From contig NZ_JACOFU010000001.1 of assembly GCF_014284275.1 (NCBI RefSeq), positions 1 through 64,000 of the forward strand: a stretch of DNA of 64,000 nt. The letters are read 5' to 3'. This document shows, piece by piece, positions 17,361 through 26,844 of the stretch. Origin of the DNA: Affinundibacterium amnicola. Lineage in GTDB: Bacteria > Pseudomonadota > Gammaproteobacteria > Burkholderiales > Burkholderiaceae_D. The stretch's first letter is position 1, and every line of letters begins with the position of its first letter. The translations under genes were made by a program, and so were the position numbers. The notes under the pieces are model-generated. The model saw only the letters and a list, made by a program, of their open reading frames with translations, was not told the DNA's origin and did no database searches.

Positions 17361-19607
17361 ATGAAAAAGACTTTGATAGGAATGGCAATCGCTTTGGCGG
17401 TTTCTACCCATTTTGCAATCGCGGAATCTGGCCCGATTGCAACGGTGAATACGCCTGATGTGAATAGCGCAGCAAAATCAACGCTGAATTTTCAGCCTTT
17501 GCCACAACAAATTCAGGCGGCGAATATGACGGCTGAATTTTTTACGCGCTTTCATTACAAAGCGACCCCGCTCGATGATGCGATGTCGGAAAAGATTTTT
17601 GATCGTTATTTGAAATCACTTGATGGCGATCGTGTTTTTTTCTTGCAATCAGATATTGATAAATTTTCTGTCGCGCGCGACAAGCTCGATGACGCGATCT
17701 TGGGACAAGATTTACGTACACCGTTTGCGATGTTTAATCTGTATCACCAACGTTTTAAAGAACGTTTGACTTACGCGCGCAGCTTGTTGAATTCTGAATT
17801 CGATTTTTCACAGAAAGAAGCTTATCGCTATCAGCGTGAAAAAGAACCTTGGCCACAGACTGAAGATGAAATGCGTGATTTGTGGCGTCAACGGGTGAAG
17901 AACGATTGGCTGCGTTTAAAGCTGGCAGGCAAAGAAACGGCAGCGATTAAGACCACACTGGAAAAGCGTTATGAAACCACCTTGACGCGCATGAATAAAT
18001 TGAAGAGCGAAGACGTATTTCAATTGTTTATGAATGCGTATGCTATGTCGGTGGAACCACATACGAATTATCTGGGCCCCAAAGCGGCAGAAGACTTTGA
18101 TATCTCTATGCGTTTGTCGATGACTGGTATCGGCGCGACTTTGCAAGATCGCGATGAGATGGCAACGGTGCGTGAGATGGTGCCTGGTAGTCCGGCGGCT
18201 TTGTCGGGTAAGTTAAAGGTCGGTGATCGTATCGTTGGTGTTGCGCAAGGTACGGACGGACCTGTGGTGGATGTGATGGGATGGCGTTTAGATGATGTCG
18301 TTAAATTGATTCGCGGCCCAAAAGATACCACGGTGACTTTAGATGTCTTGCCTGCTGATGCCGGCCCAGATGGTGCGCACAAAACGGTGGTGTTGGTGCG
18401 TAACAAAATCACTTTAGAACAACAGGCCGCGAAGAAATCGATACAGGAAGTGAAAACTGCTGAAGGTACCCGCCGCATTGGTGTAATCGCCTTGCCGACT
18501 TTTTATCAAGATTTTGACGCGCGTCGTCGTGGCGACAAAAACTTTAAGAGTGCAACCCGTGATGTGGCCAAACTTTTGGGTGAATTGAAGAAAGAAAAAG
18601 TTGATAGCGTATTGATTGATTTGCGTGATAACGGTGGCGGTTCTTTGAACGAAGCAGTCGAGCTGACCAGTTTGTTTATCGGCAAAGGCCCAGTCGTGCA
18701 GCAACGTAATTCGCAGGGCAGAGTGCATGTGGAAAGTGATAGCGCTGGTGTGGTTGCTTGGGATGGCCCACTGGGTGTGATGATTAATCGCGGTTCTGCA
18801 TCTGCATCAGAAATTTTCGCTGCAGCGATTCAAGATTATGGCCGTGGTTTGATTATTGGTGAAAACAGTTTTGGTAAGGGCACTGTGCAAACTGTGATTA
18901 GTTTGGATCAGATGGCGCGTAGCGAGAAGCAGCAATATGGCGATCTCAAAATGACGATAGCGCAGTTCTTCCGCGTGAATGGCGGCACCACCCAATTACG
19001 GGGCGTGACACCTGATATCGCTTATCCTAGTTTTACCGATGCCGATAGTTATGGTGAATCTAGCTACGACAATGCACTGCCTTGGGTGCAAATTAAACCA
19101 GCCAATTATCAAGCATTAGGTAATTTGAAAGACGTACAGGCGATGTTGCAAGTGCGCCATGAAATGCGCATCGCTAAAGATAAAGAATTTCAATTTATCA
19201 AAGAAGATATTGCTGAGTTTAAAAAGCAAAAAGAGAAGAAGGTCATTTCTTTGAACGAAGAGGAACGTCGTGCGGAACGTGATGCGCGTGAGAAAAAAAC
19301 CAAAGAGCGTGAAGTCATTCGCGCTGCTTTAGAAGGCAAAACCAAGGTCGCTGGTAAAACAGATGCCAAAGATGGCACTAAGGCAGAAGCGAATAAATTA
19401 CCAACACAAGACGATGGATTGCAAGGCAGTGAACGCAGTTTGGCAGCAGAGTTGGCTGCTGAAAAAGCGAGCAAAGAAGCGAAAGATGTTTATTTGATTG
19501 AAGCTGCGCATATTCTGAGTGATGAAATTGAATTGCTTAAATCGAGTAAGCGCTTGGCAGACAAGACCATTTCTCGTGCGAGTGTGAAAAGTAAAGAAAC
19601 CAATTGA
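17361..19607 (+). CDS. prc: Carboxy-terminal (tail-specific) processing protease, S41A family
   Basis: A 748-residue periplasmic protease of the Prc/Tsp type. It has a signal peptide (MKKTLIGMAIALAVS...), an N-terminal Prc domain, a PDZ domain (about 240-335), the S41 core and a long C-terminal DUF3340 region. The Ser-Lys dyad is intact: Ser481 in GSASASEIF and Lys506 in SFGKGTVQ, 25 residues apart as in E. coli Prc. Prc degrades proteins with nonpolar C-termini and trims penicillin-binding protein 3 and lipoproteins. Ribosome site GGAGAAAG precedes the ATG. Confidence 0.95.
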   Translation: MKKTLIGMAIALAVSTHFAIAESGPIATVNTPDVNSAAKSTLNFQPLPQQIQAANMTAEFFTRFHYKATPLDDAMSEKIFDRYLKSLDGDRVFFLQSDIDKFSVARDKLDDAILGQDLRTPFAMFNLYHQRFKERLTYARSLLNSEFDFSQKEAYRYQREKEPWPQTEDEMRDLWRQRVKNDWLRLKLAGKETAAIKTTLEKRYETTLTRMNKLKSEDVFQLFMNAYAMSVEPHTNYLGPKAAEDFDISMRLSMTGIGATLQDRDEMATVREMVPGSPAALSGKLKVGDRIVGVAQGTDGPVVDVMGWRLDDVVKLIRGPKDTTVTLDVLPADAGPDGAHKTVVLVRNKITLEQQAAKKSIQEVKTAEGTRRIGVIALPTFYQDFDARRRGDKNFKSATRDVAKLLGELKKEKVDSVLIDLRDNGGGSLNEAVELTSLFIGKGPVVQQRNSQGRVHVESDSAGVVAWDGPLGVMINRGSASASEIFAAAIQDYGRGLIIGENSFGKGTVQTVISLDQMARSEKQQYGDLKMTIAQFFRVNGGTTQLRGVTPDIAYPSFTDADSYGESSYDNALPWVQIKPANYQALGNLKDVQAMLQVRHEMRIAKDKEFQFIKEDIAEFKKQKEKKVISLNEEERRAERDAREKKTKEREVIRAALEGKTKVAGKTDAKDGTKAEANKLPTQDDGLQGSERSLAAELAAEKASKEAKDVYLIEAAHILSDEIELLKSSKRLADKTISRASVKSKETN

Positions 19608-19667
19608 GTTGACTTCAGTTTGAATTGCATCAATACCTGATGCAGGTTGTGCAGAGGTCTCTTTAAA

Positions 19668-19730
19668 AGACGCTTGATAGATGTCGTCACCAATTGATTG
19701 CCGGTGGCGTACAAATATCAAGCGTTTTTG
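19668..19730 (+). terminator. Branched terminator-like hairpin after prc
   Basis: Arms ACGCTTGATA (19670-19679) and TATCAAGCGT (19716-19725) pair perfectly and are followed by a T run; an inner CACC/GGTG stem can fold within the loop. The long loop makes efficiency uncertain. Confidence 0.5.
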
Positions 19731-19747
19731 ATTTATGGATATAGAAA

Positions 19748-20563
19748 ATGATGATGGAACAAAGACGGTATGCCGCTGATTCTGTATTGGTCGGGCAGTC
19801 GGAGCGTGCTAGGAATGTCGCAAGTCGATTCGGATTGCAAATCGGATTAGGGTTCGGCCTTAGCTTGATTTTGCTAATGGGCTTAATAACGGACGTAAGT
19901 AAGCAGGCTTACGCACAAACGCTTGTCGCCGCAGATAGTTTGCAGCAAAGAGTCAAGGCTTGTGTCGCTTGTCATGGTCAAGAAGGGCGAGCAACCACAG
20001 ATGGTTTCTACCCTCGAATTGCCGGCAAACCAGCGGGTTATTTGTTCAATCAATTACGCCATTTTCGGGATGGCAAGCGCGTTTATCCGATGATGACGTA
20101 CATGGTCACGCATATGAACGATGCTTATTTACAGGAAATCGCAGATTACTTCGCTGATTTAAATCCACCTTATGCTGCACCACAAACCAGTCAAGCAAAT
20201 CCCGCCGAAATGGAACGCGGTCGTATTCTGGTGAAGGATGGTGATGCAAGCCGCAAGTTGCCAGCTTGTATTGCCTGTCATGGTGACAAAATGACTGGCA
20301 TAGCGCCGTTTATTCCGGGGTTGTTGGGTCTTCCACGAGATTATCTCGTAGCACAGTTAGGTGCTTGGAAAACGGGTAGCCGACATGCAGCTTCGCCAGA
20401 TTGTATGCAAACAGTTGCGCAACAGCTTGAAGCTAGCGATATCGCCGCAGTATCTGCATGGCTTGCCGCGCAGACGCTGCCAGCCGACACTAAGGCGATT
20501 AAAGTGACAGAGGCAAGTAAAGATTTCAGCTTGCCGATCGCCTGTGGGAGTATGAAACCATGA
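19748..20563 (+). CDS. Diheme c-type cytochrome (cytochrome c4/c553-like)
   Basis: A 271-residue exported cytochrome with two heme-binding motifs, CVACH (72-76) and CIACH (174-178), each followed by a late Met candidate for the sixth ligand (YPMMTYM in the first half). A hydrophobic segment at about 33-50 is the signal or anchor. The domain arrangement is that of cytochrome c4-like electron carriers. Its stop overlaps the start of the triheme cytochrome by ATGA, so the two are translationally coupled and probably work together. Confidence 0.88.
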   Translation: MMMEQRRYAADSVLVGQSERARNVASRFGLQIGLGFGLSLILLMGLITDVSKQAYAQTLVAADSLQQRVKACVACHGQEGRATTDGFYPRIAGKPAGYLFNQLRHFRDGKRVYPMMTYMVTHMNDAYLQEIADYFADLNPPYAAPQTSQANPAEMERGRILVKDGDASRKLPACIACHGDKMTGIAPFIPGLLGLPRDYLVAQLGAWKTGSRHAASPDCMQTVAQQLEASDIAAVSAWLAAQTLPADTKAIKVTEASKDFSLPIACGSMKP

Positions 20564-21924
20564 GCATTTCTATACGGCGTATAGCCAAAATCGTCGCACT
20601 GTTTTTCTTGATTGTGCTTGGTCTGTTAGCCTTGAGCGCGTGGTATGGCTATCGCTTAGGTCATGGCTATGCAGATCTTCCGGTAGAAGCCAGTCAGTCT
20701 AGTAATCGTATGCATCCAGCGAATATGCCAGGTACGAATGAGGCAGTATTAGAACGTGGTGCCTATTTGGTCAAAATTGCGGATTGCATGGCTTGTCATA
20801 CCGCACGAGGTGGCGCGGCGTTTGCTGGCGGGCGGGTGATGGAATCTGAATTTGGTCAGTTTGTTACACCCAACATTACACCCGACAAACAAACGGGTAT
20901 CGGAAACTGGACTGCCGAAGATTTTTGGAATGCCTTACACAATGGTCGTGGTAAACAGGGCGAGTTATTGTATCCGGCGTTCCCTTTTGTGAATTACACC
21001 CACATTACTCGTTCAGATGCCGATGCGATGTTCGCCTACTTGCAAAGTCAGCCTGCAATCTCACAACAAAACACCGAGCATCGTTTGGCTTTTCCTTACA
21101 ATCAGCGTGCAGGCTTAGCTTTTTGGCGCGCAGCGTATTTTCAGCCAGGCGAATTAGCTTATCAGCCGCAACAAAGCCAAGAGTGGAATCGTGGTGCCTA
21201 CTTAGTGCGCGGCCTGGCACATTGCAGTGCTTGTCATAGTAGCCGTAACCAATTCGGTGCCAACATGGGCAGTGATGATTTTTCTGGTGGTGAAATGGCT
21301 GGTATCAGTTGGTATGCACCTTCTTTAGTGGCCAAGCATGAACTGAATCTTTCTGCTTGGAGCACGGCTGATTTAGGTCAATTGCTACAGCATGGTGTGA
21401 ATCGGCAAACTAGCGTGAACGGCCCGATGGCAGAAGTGGTCAAAGAAAGTTTGCAATACTTGACGGATCAAGATGCAGCAGCAATGGCAAATTACTTACG
21501 CGCTTTGCCGCAACAAGTGAAAACCGCACCTGATTTCTTAGACCGTGCGATTGCCAGACCAACGGTGTCCAAAGAGCAAATGCTGCAGCTGATGGAAGCG
21601 GGCGAAGTAATTTATCGTGCGCAGTGCATTGATTGTCATGGTAAAAATGGCGAAGGAAAAACCGGAATTTATCCTGCACTCAAAGAAAATCCTTCTGTGC
21701 AAATGCATTCACTCAGTAATCCTATTCGAGTTATTTTGGCGGGTGGATTTTCACCCGTCACCAAGGGTAATCCACGCCCGTATAGTATGCCGCCATTCGC
21801 CCCGTTTTTGAACGACACCGAAGTTGCGCTAGTGCTGACATATATTCGTAACTCTTGGGGCAATCAAGCTAGTGTGGTTGGTGCGGCTGAGGTGAATCCC
21901 TATCGCACAGCGAGTTTGGATTAA
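20560..21924 (+). CDS. Triheme c-type cytochrome (alcohol/gluconate-dehydrogenase cytochrome-subunit-like)
   Basis: A 454-residue membrane-anchored cytochrome with three heme motifs: CMACH (76-80), CSACH (222-226) and CIDCH (356-360), after an N-terminal membrane segment (about 8-30). The layout matches the cytochrome subunit of membrane-bound alcohol, aldehyde or gluconate dehydrogenases, which pass electrons to ubiquinone. No quinoprotein or flavoprotein dehydrogenase gene is adjacent; the partner may be encoded elsewhere or electrons may come through the diheme cytochrome. Confidence 0.88.
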   Translation: MSISIRRIAKIVALFFLIVLGLLALSAWYGYRLGHGYADLPVEASQSSNRMHPANMPGTNEAVLERGAYLVKIADCMACHTARGGAAFAGGRVMESEFGQFVTPNITPDKQTGIGNWTAEDFWNALHNGRGKQGELLYPAFPFVNYTHITRSDADAMFAYLQSQPAISQQNTEHRLAFPYNQRAGLAFWRAAYFQPGELAYQPQQSQEWNRGAYLVRGLAHCSACHSSRNQFGANMGSDDFSGGEMAGISWYAPSLVAKHELNLSAWSTADLGQLLQHGVNRQTSVNGPMAEVVKESLQYLTDQDAAAMANYLRALPQQVKTAPDFLDRAIARPTVSKEQMLQLMEAGEVIYRAQCIDCHGKNGEGKTGIYPALKENPSVQMHSLSNPIRVILAGGFSPVTKGNPRPYSMPPFAPFLNDTEVALVLTYIRNSWGNQASVVGAAEVNPYRTASLD

Positions 21925-22036
21925 GCACAGCGAGCCAAGATTAAGCACAGCGATTTGGGACGAAGTTGATCAAGTAGATCAAGCGTATCAAAGCGTATAA
22001 AAGAAAAATGTAATATTGAGATAGATGAGGGAAAGA

Positions 22037-24727
22037 ATGAAACTGAATTTGATTTCATTGGCAGTTTGCAGCTTGATAGGTTTCGCTGGCACACCAGTTT
22101 TTGCTGCGCCTTTAGCCGCTCTTGAAGCCGCACGCGAAACAGCAACAGCCAAAATTGATTACCGCAAAGTCACCACGCAGTTGCCGCGTGAGGCGCGACC
22201 GATTCATTATGATGTATCGATTACGCCTTACCCTAAAGACGCACGCTTTTCTGCAAAGGTGGGTATCAAACTTTCGCTCCTTTCTGCTAGTCGCAGTATC
22301 ACTTTACATGCGACCGACCTGACATTTAAGAAAATGCGTTTGCTTGATGCGGCAGGAAAAGTCATTAGTGAAGACATCAAACTCACTGTAGATGCAGAGG
22401 CACAGACCGCGACATTCACATTTCCTCAGCGCTTAAAACCTGGACAATATCGGCTAGATCTGGAATACGATGGTTTAATTGGCACCCAGGCGGTTGGTTT
22501 GTTTTCACTTGATTACGATAGTCCGCAAGGTCAACAACGCGCGTTGTATACCCAGTTTGAAAATTCTGATGCGCGACGTGTGATCCCATCTTGGGATGAG
22601 CCCGTGCATAAAGCCACATTCACCGTCGAGATGATCGTGCCGCGTGAACATATGGCGGTGAGTAATATGCCAGTGTTATCCAGAACCGATATTAGTGACG
22701 GTCTTAGCCTAGTTAAGTTCGCTAAGACTCCCAAGATGTCGACTTATTTATTGTTTTTGAGCGTGGGCGATTTTGAACGTGCAACTGTGATGGCCGACGG
22801 CACTGAAATTGGTGTGATTGCCAAACGTGGCAGCCTCGATCAGGCCCGTTATGTCCTTGAAGAGTCAAAAGGTATTTTGCGCGAATTTAATGATTACTTC
22901 GGTACGCGTTATCCTTTACCAAAATTAGATAATATCGCTGCACCTGGACAAAGCCAGTTTTTCAGTGCGATGGAAAATTGGGGCGCGATTTTTACCTTTG
23001 AAAGTTCTATCCTGCTCGATCCGACAATTTCAACGCAGGCCGATAAACAACTCGCATTCGTGACTGCTGCACATGAAGCAGCACATCAATGGTTTGGCAA
23101 TTTGGTGACGATGCAGTGGTGGGATGATTTGTGGTTAAACGAAGGTTTTGCGTCGTGGATGGAAAATCGCACCATGATGCGTCTGCATCCCGAATGGCAA
23201 CCAGAATTTAATGCGATTTCCGTACGCGAACAAGCAATTGCACTTGATGCTTTGGCGAGCACGCATCCAGTCGTACAAAAAATTGAAACGGTCGATCAGG
23301 CTAGTCAGGCATTCGATAGCATTACCTACCAAAAAGGTGAAGCAGTGATTCGCATGCTGGAAAATTATGTGGGCGAAGATGCGTGGCGCCAAGCAGTGCG
23401 TTCCTACATGCGCACGCACGCTTATAGCAATACACAATCTCGCGATTTGTGGAAGCAAGTAGAGAAAGCCGCACGCAAACCTATCGTTGCGATTGCCAAA
23501 GATTTTACCGAACAAGCTGGCGTACCTCTCATTTATGTTGATGACATCACTTGCAAAAATGGGAAATCGATTATCAGCCTGCGTCAGGGCGAATTTTCTA
23601 AAGATGTTCCGAATAAAAAACCGCTGCATTGGCGTGTACCCGTTGTCGCACAAATCGCGGGCACCAAGGTGGTCGGCAATACTTTAGTGATCAACGGCAA
23701 AGCCAGTCTGCAATTACCTGCCTGTGGCACAGTCGTTGTAAATGCTGGTCAAATGGGCTATTACCGAACGCTATACGCGCCGAAAGTATTTGCTCAACTC
23801 AAGAATCACTTCACCGACATTGCGACCATTGATCAAGTTGGTATTTTGTCGGACAGTTGGGCGATGGGCTTAGCGGGGCAACAGCCTGTTGCAGATTATC
23901 TTGATTTGGCGAAAGCGACCTCATCGAATGCAAGTCCGCATGTTTGGGATCATATCGCGAATGTTTTTTCGACGATGAATAACTATCTAAAAGATGATCC
24001 AACACGTCAAAAAATGTTCCAAGAATTTGCATTCAAACGTCTGTCACCATTGATGCAAGAATTAGGCTGGCAAGCAAAAGAAAACGAAGCTGAACATGTG
24101 GCTAATACCCGCGCAGCGATGATTACTGTACTTGGCAGCATGGGGGAATCAAGCATATTAGCGGAAGCGCGTCGGCGTTTTGCGGTAATGGATAGTGATC
24201 CTAATGCAGCACCTGCCGCCTTACGTTTATTAATTTTGGCAATCGTGGCAGAGAATGCTGATGGCACAACTTGGGACAAGTTGTATGCGAAAGCGAAGTC
24301 TGAGAAATCTGCCTTGGTGAGACAAAATATCTACGAATTATTAGCAGCAAGTGAAGACCCAACTTTGGCAAAGCGTGCCCTAGATTTAGCCTTAAGCGAT
24401 GAGCCAGGTCTAACCACCAGCGCAGCAATGATTCGCCAAGTAGCGTCAAATCACCCAGACATGGCGTTTGATTTTGCGATGGCGAATATGGCGAAAGTAA
24501 ATGAAAGAGTCGATGCAACATCACGCAGCCGCTTCTTCCCGTCCTTGGCAAGTACTTCATCTAATCCTCAAATGATTAGCAAATTAAATGCCTATGCCAA
24601 CGCCCATCTCGATCCGAGCGCACGCGGAGAACTAGAAACTGTAATCGCGGCGATTGAATATAGAATTAAATTAAAACGTGAACGCGTGCCTGAGATTCGA
24701 GCTTGGCTGGATCAATCAAAGGACTAG
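22037..24727 (+). CDS. M1 family zinc metallo-aminopeptidase
   Basis: An 896-residue exported peptidase (signal peptide ISLAVCSLIGFAG...). Zinc ligands are His346, His350 and Glu369 with catalytic Glu347 (HEAAHQWF and NEGFASW), and the exopeptidase motif reads SAMENWG. An ERAP1-like C-terminal domain follows. It removes N-terminal amino acids from peptides, probably in the periplasm. The ATG at 22037 is preferred over 22025 because GAGG lies 6 bases before it; the 22025 ATG would lie inside that ribosome site. Confidence 0.93.
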   Translation: MKLNLISLAVCSLIGFAGTPVFAAPLAALEAARETATAKIDYRKVTTQLPREARPIHYDVSITPYPKDARFSAKVGIKLSLLSASRSITLHATDLTFKKMRLLDAAGKVISEDIKLTVDAEAQTATFTFPQRLKPGQYRLDLEYDGLIGTQAVGLFSLDYDSPQGQQRALYTQFENSDARRVIPSWDEPVHKATFTVEMIVPREHMAVSNMPVLSRTDISDGLSLVKFAKTPKMSTYLLFLSVGDFERATVMADGTEIGVIAKRGSLDQARYVLEESKGILREFNDYFGTRYPLPKLDNIAAPGQSQFFSAMENWGAIFTFESSILLDPTISTQADKQLAFVTAAHEAAHQWFGNLVTMQWWDDLWLNEGFASWMENRTMMRLHPEWQPEFNAISVREQAIALDALASTHPVVQKIETVDQASQAFDSITYQKGEAVIRMLENYVGEDAWRQAVRSYMRTHAYSNTQSRDLWKQVEKAARKPIVAIAKDFTEQAGVPLIYVDDITCKNGKSIISLRQGEFSKDVPNKKPLHWRVPVVAQIAGTKVVGNTLVINGKASLQLPACGTVVVNAGQMGYYRTLYAPKVFAQLKNHFTDIATIDQVGILSDSWAMGLAGQQPVADYLDLAKATSSNASPHVWDHIANVFSTMNNYLKDDPTRQKMFQEFAFKRLSPLMQELGWQAKENEAEHVANTRAAMITVLGSMGESSILAEARRRFAVMDSDPNAAPAALRLLILAIVAENADGTTWDKLYAKAKSEKSALVRQNIYELLAASEDPTLAKRALDLALSDEPGLTTSAAMIRQVASNHPDMAFDFAMANMAKVNERVDATSRSRFFPSLASTSSNPQMISKLNAYANAHLDPSARGELETVIAAIEYRIKLKRERVPEIRAWLDQSKD

Positions 24728-24820
24728 AATGTGAGTAATTGACAATCTGCTTTCTACTCAGAAACTAGACGCATTACTTTTATACGCCTATGATGAATCT
24801 TTCGTTTGAGGAGAAGTAAA

Positions 24821-25390
24821 ATGAAAACCCTAGTGACAGCTCGTAAAACATTATGCGTGTTATTTGGCGCAGCATTGATTTCTGCGCCAGTTGTGGCAAA
24901 ACAACCAACCTGGCTAAATCCAGATCAGGGTAAATCTGATCAAAAACATGGCAAAGGCGATGATAAACAGGACAAGCACGATAAACAGGACAAGCACGAC
25001 AAGCATGACAAACACGATGACCGTGATCAGCGAGATGACAGACGTCAAGGCGACAGAAATGATCGCCAAATTTCTCATCAGTATTTTACGACCCAACATC
25101 GCACCGTCGTCGTTGATTACTACACCAATGAATTTCGTAGCAAAGGTTGCCCCCCTGGTTTAGCGAAGAAAAAGAACGGATGTTTGCCGCCCGGGCAAGC
25201 GAAAAAATGGAAACGTGGTTCTGCCTTGCCTAGAGATGTCATCTACGAAGATGTGCCACAGCGCGTGATTTCAATTATCGGTGCGCCACCGTCGGGTCAT
25301 AAATTTGTGCGTGTGGCAAATGATATTCTTTTGATTGCCATTGGCACGAGCATGGTGATTGATGCGATTGATGATTTAAACCGTTACTGA
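24821..25390 (+). CDS. CigR-like (RcnB superfamily) exported protein with Lys/His/Asp-rich repeat
   Basis: A 189-residue exported protein. After the signal peptide (ending SAPVVAK) comes a low-complexity tract of DKHDK/DKQDK repeats (about residues 40-70) and then a conserved domain GCPPGLAKKKNGCLPPGQAKKW, followed by DVIYEDVP and a C-terminal hydrophobic segment. This C-terminal arrangement is that of proteins related to Salmonella CigR and RcnB. The charged tract may bind metal ions. The ATG at 24821 has GAGGAGAAG as ribosome site; the TTG at 24806 overlaps it and is rejected. Confidence 0.75.
   Translation: MKTLVTARKTLCVLFGAALISAPVVAKQPTWLNPDQGKSDQKHGKGDDKQDKHDKQDKHDKHDKHDDRDQRDDRRQGDRNDRQISHQYFTTQHRTVVVDYYTNEFRSKGCPPGLAKKKNGCLPPGQAKKWKRGSALPRDVIYEDVPQRVISIIGAPPSGHKFVRVANDILLIAIGTSMVIDAIDDLNRY
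24961..25026 (+). repeat. Tandem in-frame repeats encoding DKHDK/DKQDK
   Basis: Short units such as GACAAGCACGA recur five or six times in phase with the reading frame, giving a Lys/His/Asp tract. The tract may change length by slippage. Confidence 0.75.
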
Positions 25391-25467
25391 TTTTCATTTG
25401 AAAATTTTATTTTGTGGCTAAGCAACAGGATAATAATATTGCTTTTTTTATCGAATATGAAGTAGCG

Positions 25468-25508
25468 ATAAAATTGATGCATCGTTTGTAGCGATGCATC
25501 AATTTTAT
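25468..25508. terminator. Bidirectional hairpin between convergent genes
   Basis: A perfect 17-bp stem (25468-25484 with 25492-25508) and a 7-base loop, with A/T-rich ends on both strands. It covers the stop codon of the leftward membrane protein and lies 78 bases after the CigR-like gene, so it could stop transcription from both sides. Confidence 0.7.
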
Positions 25509-26701
25509 AAATATCTAACCCAAGCTTGCTTGCTTTGGCGCTTGAATGCCGCAAATTGACGACAAGGAAAGTACAAGATTGGAGCTAAAAGTGCGGCGCC
25601 AAGCCAAACTTGCCATACTTGTTCAACGCCAAATCGATTGCCGTGATTGGCACCAAAAATTTGCACTAAGAGCGTCTGTAAAATCAGCAATACATACAAA
25701 TGCAAGATGTAATAAAACATCGGTGCCGCACCAATTTCAGCGCAGAGCTGAGTAAAACGATTGCTGCTGCGTTCAAACCATGCCAGACAGAGCATGCCAG
25801 TGCCTATGGTTAGCAAACTAAATAGCAAAGACGGCGGATACTTTTGGAAGTTGAGATAAGACATGCTGGTCCTGATGAAATCGGGATAGTGTTGCCAATG
25901 TAAATTTTCGCCATAGATATTGAAGCTGCGTAATAGGAATAATGTAGCAAGTGCAGCCAACCCAATGGTGATTAAGCGACCTTGTCTTTGCAAACTGCTG
26001 ATTCCTTGTTGATACAGCGGCCCACAAGCATAGCCAATCAGGATAATGCCTACCCATGGTAATAAGGGATAACTGATCTTAATACTCGCCAATGGTTCTG
26101 GTAAAAATCCGCGTTGAAAGAAGATGGTCCAGATCGTGTAAGCAGGGTGATCGCTTGCGATCTTGATGTCGCTGATCATATTGTGTCCCGCCACAATCAA
26201 GATGCCGAGCGTTAGAAGTATAGGAAGTGGAAGTTTGTGTAGCAAGCCTAAACAAATCATCGCCAAACCGATAACCCAGATTACTTGTAGATACCAAGTC
26301 GATGGCGGGAATTGTCCGACCCAAGCGAAATTGATCACCGTGAACTCAAGTGCAATCAGAAATAAACCACGTTTAATAAGAAAACCAGTGGCGTCACGCT
26401 GACTACCTTGAAGATGTGGAGGATGCGAATAAAGCCATGCAGATAATCCGGCTAAAAATACAAATATTGGTGCGCAAAAATGTGCCGTGAATCGGGTAAA
26501 AAATAGCGCTGGATCGGTTTGATCGATTAGCATAGGATCGGCAACTTGCTTGTGTAGATAAATTGTTTCGCGTACGTGATCAACCAGCATGAGAAGCATG
26601 ATAAGGCCTCGCAAACTGTCGATCGCATTGATTCTGTTTCGTGTCATGCTGATGTTAGCTGCGATGCTAGTATTCATGCTGTTTTTTACGCTGTTATTCA
26701 T
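25505..26701 (-). CDS. DUF1624 / HGSNAT-like multispan membrane protein
   Basis: A 398-residue polytopic protein with the family signature RINAIDSLRGLIMLLMLVDHVRE near the N-terminus (about residues 22-45) and about ten membrane segments. The family (DUF1624, related to heparan-alpha-glucosaminide N-acetyltransferase and to acyltransferase 3) is thought to move acyl groups across the membrane; no substrate is established. A run of Met codons at the start (MNNSVKNSMNTS) leaves the exact start open. It is 143 bases downstream of the TonB-dependent receptor gene. Confidence 0.82.
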   Translation of the reverse strand: MNNSVKNSMNTSIAANISMTRNRINAIDSLRGLIMLLMLVDHVRETIYLHKQVADPMLIDQTDPALFFTRFTAHFCAPIFVFLAGLSAWLYSHPPHLQGSQRDATGFLIKRGLFLIALEFTVINFAWVGQFPPSTWYLQVIWVIGLAMICLGLLHKLPLPILLTLGILIVAGHNMISDIKIASDHPAYTIWTIFFQRGFLPEPLASIKISYPLLPWVGIILIGYACGPLYQQGISSLQRQGRLITIGLAALATLFLLRSFNIYGENLHWQHYPDFIRTSMSYLNFQKYPPSLLFSLLTIGTGMLCLAWFERSSNRFTQLCAEIGAAPMFYYILHLYVLLILQTLLVQIFGANHGNRFGVEQVWQVWLGAALLAPILYFPCRQFAAFKRQSKQAWVRYL

Positions 26702-26844
26702 ACTAAAAGTGGAGTGAGGTCGAACTTGGATTGTGGAAAAAATGGCTTTGGACTGACAGGTGCGGCAGTGTAAGTTGGATCAATCATCAATTCCACTGCC
26801 GCTTCAATAAGCTTTCCTTGCAAATTAATTAGAACATCAAAGCA

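Noticed and set aside
23135-23653. 172-codon minus-strand reading frame
   Set aside because: Antisense to the M1 aminopeptidase, including its zinc-site region; composition is that of a shadow frame.
25468-25508. Phage or integrative-element attachment site
   Set aside because: The perfect 17-bp inverted repeat between convergent genes is better explained as a bidirectional terminator; no integrase or direct repeat was found.
26762-26802. Hairpin GCGGCAGTG/CACTGCCGC as terminator after the TonB-dependent receptor
   Set aside because: It lies downstream of the receptor stop but has a 23-base loop and no T run on the relevant strand.
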